A stretch of DNA of 64,000 bases. Source: Teredinibacter turnerae. GTDB lineage: Bacteria > Pseudomonadota > Gammaproteobacteria > Pseudomonadales > Cellvibrionaceae. Below, piece after piece: positions 63,053 through 64,000 of the stretch; position 1 is the stretch's first letter; each line of letters starts with the position of its first letter. The stretch spans positions 2,294,001-2,358,000 of the forward strand of contig NZ_CP149817.1 in NCBI RefSeq assembly GCF_037935975.1, in the 5' to 3' direction. The position numbers and the translations under genes were made by a program. The notes under the pieces were generated by a model, which had not been told where the DNA came from, did no database searches, and saw only the letters and a list, made by a program, of their open reading frames with translations.

Positions 63053-63921
63053 ACACGGCCGGTTGGATTGCTGCACTTGGCTTTTCCGGTGCTCTTCACG
63101 TGTTGGTTGCGGCGTATTTTCTACACGCACAAGAGCGTACAGAGGTAGCCGGATATGCTGCGGGAGAAGGTGAGGGCGGTGTCGAGGTTGGCGTGGGAAT
63201 GGCGGGCTCCTATATGGATTTGCTGCGTGAGACGGACGCCTCTCTCGAATCTGATGAGCCTGCAGAAACCGCTGTCGATTCCGAGGCTATTGAAACCGAG
63301 AAAGTTGTCAACGAAGAAATCACTACCCGAACGGCTGATCACGTAAAAGAGGTACCTGTACAGGAACCACCGGCGCCGGAGATTCGCGAGAAAGCGCCTC
63401 CCACCCTGGCTGTTGCTGTTGTTGAGCGCACTCCACAAGCAAAAGATACGGTGGTTGTAAATGCGAAGCAGGAAGCGGCACCGGAGCAAGAGCAACAAAA
63501 AGTAAAGACCCCTGATAAAACTGCTCCGCAGGCAAAAAAATCGAGTACGCCAAAAAAATCAGCGGCGCTGGCGATGCAAAAGGCAACTGGGCGCGGGGAT
63601 CACGCCGGTTCCGGGGGGCGAGTCGGAAATAGTCGAAGTTATTTTGGCCGTTTAACCTCATGGTTAAACCAGCACAAGGATTACCCCGCACACCTTAAAA
63701 AACGCAAGGTTCAGGGTGTGGTGGTGGTGCGGTTTACGATCAACGCCACCGGCGAAATTCTTCACAAAGCAATCAAGAAAAGTTCAGGGAATACGGAGTT
63801 GGACCAGGCTGCACTGGATGTGCTCGATAAAGCAAATCCACTCCCACCAATACCGGCAGAAATGAAGCGTACAAAGCTCACGCTCTCACTTCCTGTCGAT
63901 TACTCACTTATTACAAAGTAA
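63049..63921 (+). CDS. tonB: TonB energy-transducing protein
   Basis: A 290-residue TonB protein. The N-terminal anchor is AALGFSGALHVLVAAYFLH (His of the SxxxH motif in place), followed by an acidic then Lys/Pro/Ala-rich periplasmic linker (about 50-180) and the C-terminal TonB domain: LNQHKDYPAHLKKRKVQGVV, VVRFTINATGEI, LDQAALDVLDKANPLPPIPAEM. It carries energy from ExbB/ExbD to outer-membrane receptors. Last complete gene of the Fur-preceded operon. Confidence 0.93.
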   Translation: MNTAGWIAALGFSGALHVLVAAYFLHAQERTEVAGYAAGEGEGGVEVGVGMAGSYMDLLRETDASLESDEPAETAVDSEAIETEKVVNEEITTRTADHVKEVPVQEPPAPEIREKAPPTLAVAVVERTPQAKDTVVVNAKQEAAPEQEQQKVKTPDKTAPQAKKSSTPKKSAALAMQKATGRGDHAGSGGRVGNSRSYFGRLTSWLNQHKDYPAHLKKRKVQGVVVVRFTINATGEILHKAIKKSSGNTELDQAALDVLDKANPLPPIPAEMKRTKLTLSLPVDYSLITK

Positions 63922-63939
63922 ACCCCCTTAGGAGTTGTT

Positions 63940-64000
63940 ATGGAAAAGAAGCCCGCTGGACAACTGCGTCCGAAATCTCTGCGCGAGCAAATGTTCGGTG
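63940..64000 (+). CDS. Start of a gene cut by window end
   Basis: An ATG at 63940 follows TAGGAG at an optimal distance and opens a frame reading MEKKPAGQLRPKSLREQMFG to the window end. It lies 18 bp after tonB and is probably in the same operon. The product cannot be identified from 20 residues. Confidence 0.6.
   Translation, partial: MEKKPAGQLRPKSLREQMFG

Overview
The window looks like chromosome of a marine, polysaccharide-degrading gammaproteobacterium of the Cellvibrionaceae (Teredinibacter/Saccharophagus type). The main pointers are a secreted multidomain redox protein with long poly-serine linkers and two cellulose/chitin-binding modules, and ordinary gammaproteobacterial housekeeping neighbourhoods (xseA/guaB-guaA, mltF/purL, mnmC, tal, gltX). 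The species assignment is inference; no 16S rRNA gene is present.

Layout. 1-8.2 kb: 3' end of der, a small secreted protein, a TauE-type permease, then a leftward thiamine cluster (thiO-thiS-thiG plus a ModF-like ABC ATPase) behind a TPP riboswitch, then a PhzF homologue and an unrecognised 442-residue protein. 8.2-25.4 kb: xseA, guaB-guaA, small secreted proteins, an fnr/anr-type regulator with DUF4202 and SirB2 genes, a truncated HemN-like gene behind a perfect FNR/Anr box, mutarotase-trhP, glutamine cyclotransferase, ComFB-like protein, mnmC-flavodoxin, rlmA and tadA. 25.7-45.6 kb: mltF, purL, a periplasmic binding protein, an aldo/keto reductase, a c-di-GMP/signalling-like group (HDOD gene broken by a 279-bp element, CBS, FapA), TerB, tal, dusA, dps, EamA and MarC membrane proteins, a nitroreductase and gltX.

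45.8-53.8 kb is the accessory part. A normal tRNA-Ala(GGC) gene is followed by five tandem, about 180-bp, tRNA-Ala-derived units that share a modified core and a terminator. Then come gene-poor DNA, an HDAC11-like deacetylase, a lipoprotein, and a leftward three-gene module: a 2-TM protein, a zinc ribbon, and a CHAT protease-STAND NTPase-TPR protein. That module is the best candidate for an undescribed immune or cell-suicide system. 53.8-64 kb: the PQQ-dehydrogenase/diheme/PA14/CBM10/CBM5 fusion, a 1-kb gene-free stretch with two long hairpins, an RsgA-type GTPase, a lipoprotein, an RtcR C-terminal remnant, and a Fur-box-preceded exbB-exbD-exbD-tonB operon.

The working themes are purine, thiamine and tRNA-modification housekeeping, oxygen-responsive control, TonB-energised uptake, extracellular redox attack on polysaccharides, and one likely defence island. 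Everything here was read by eye; homology calls rest on recognised motifs, not on searches.
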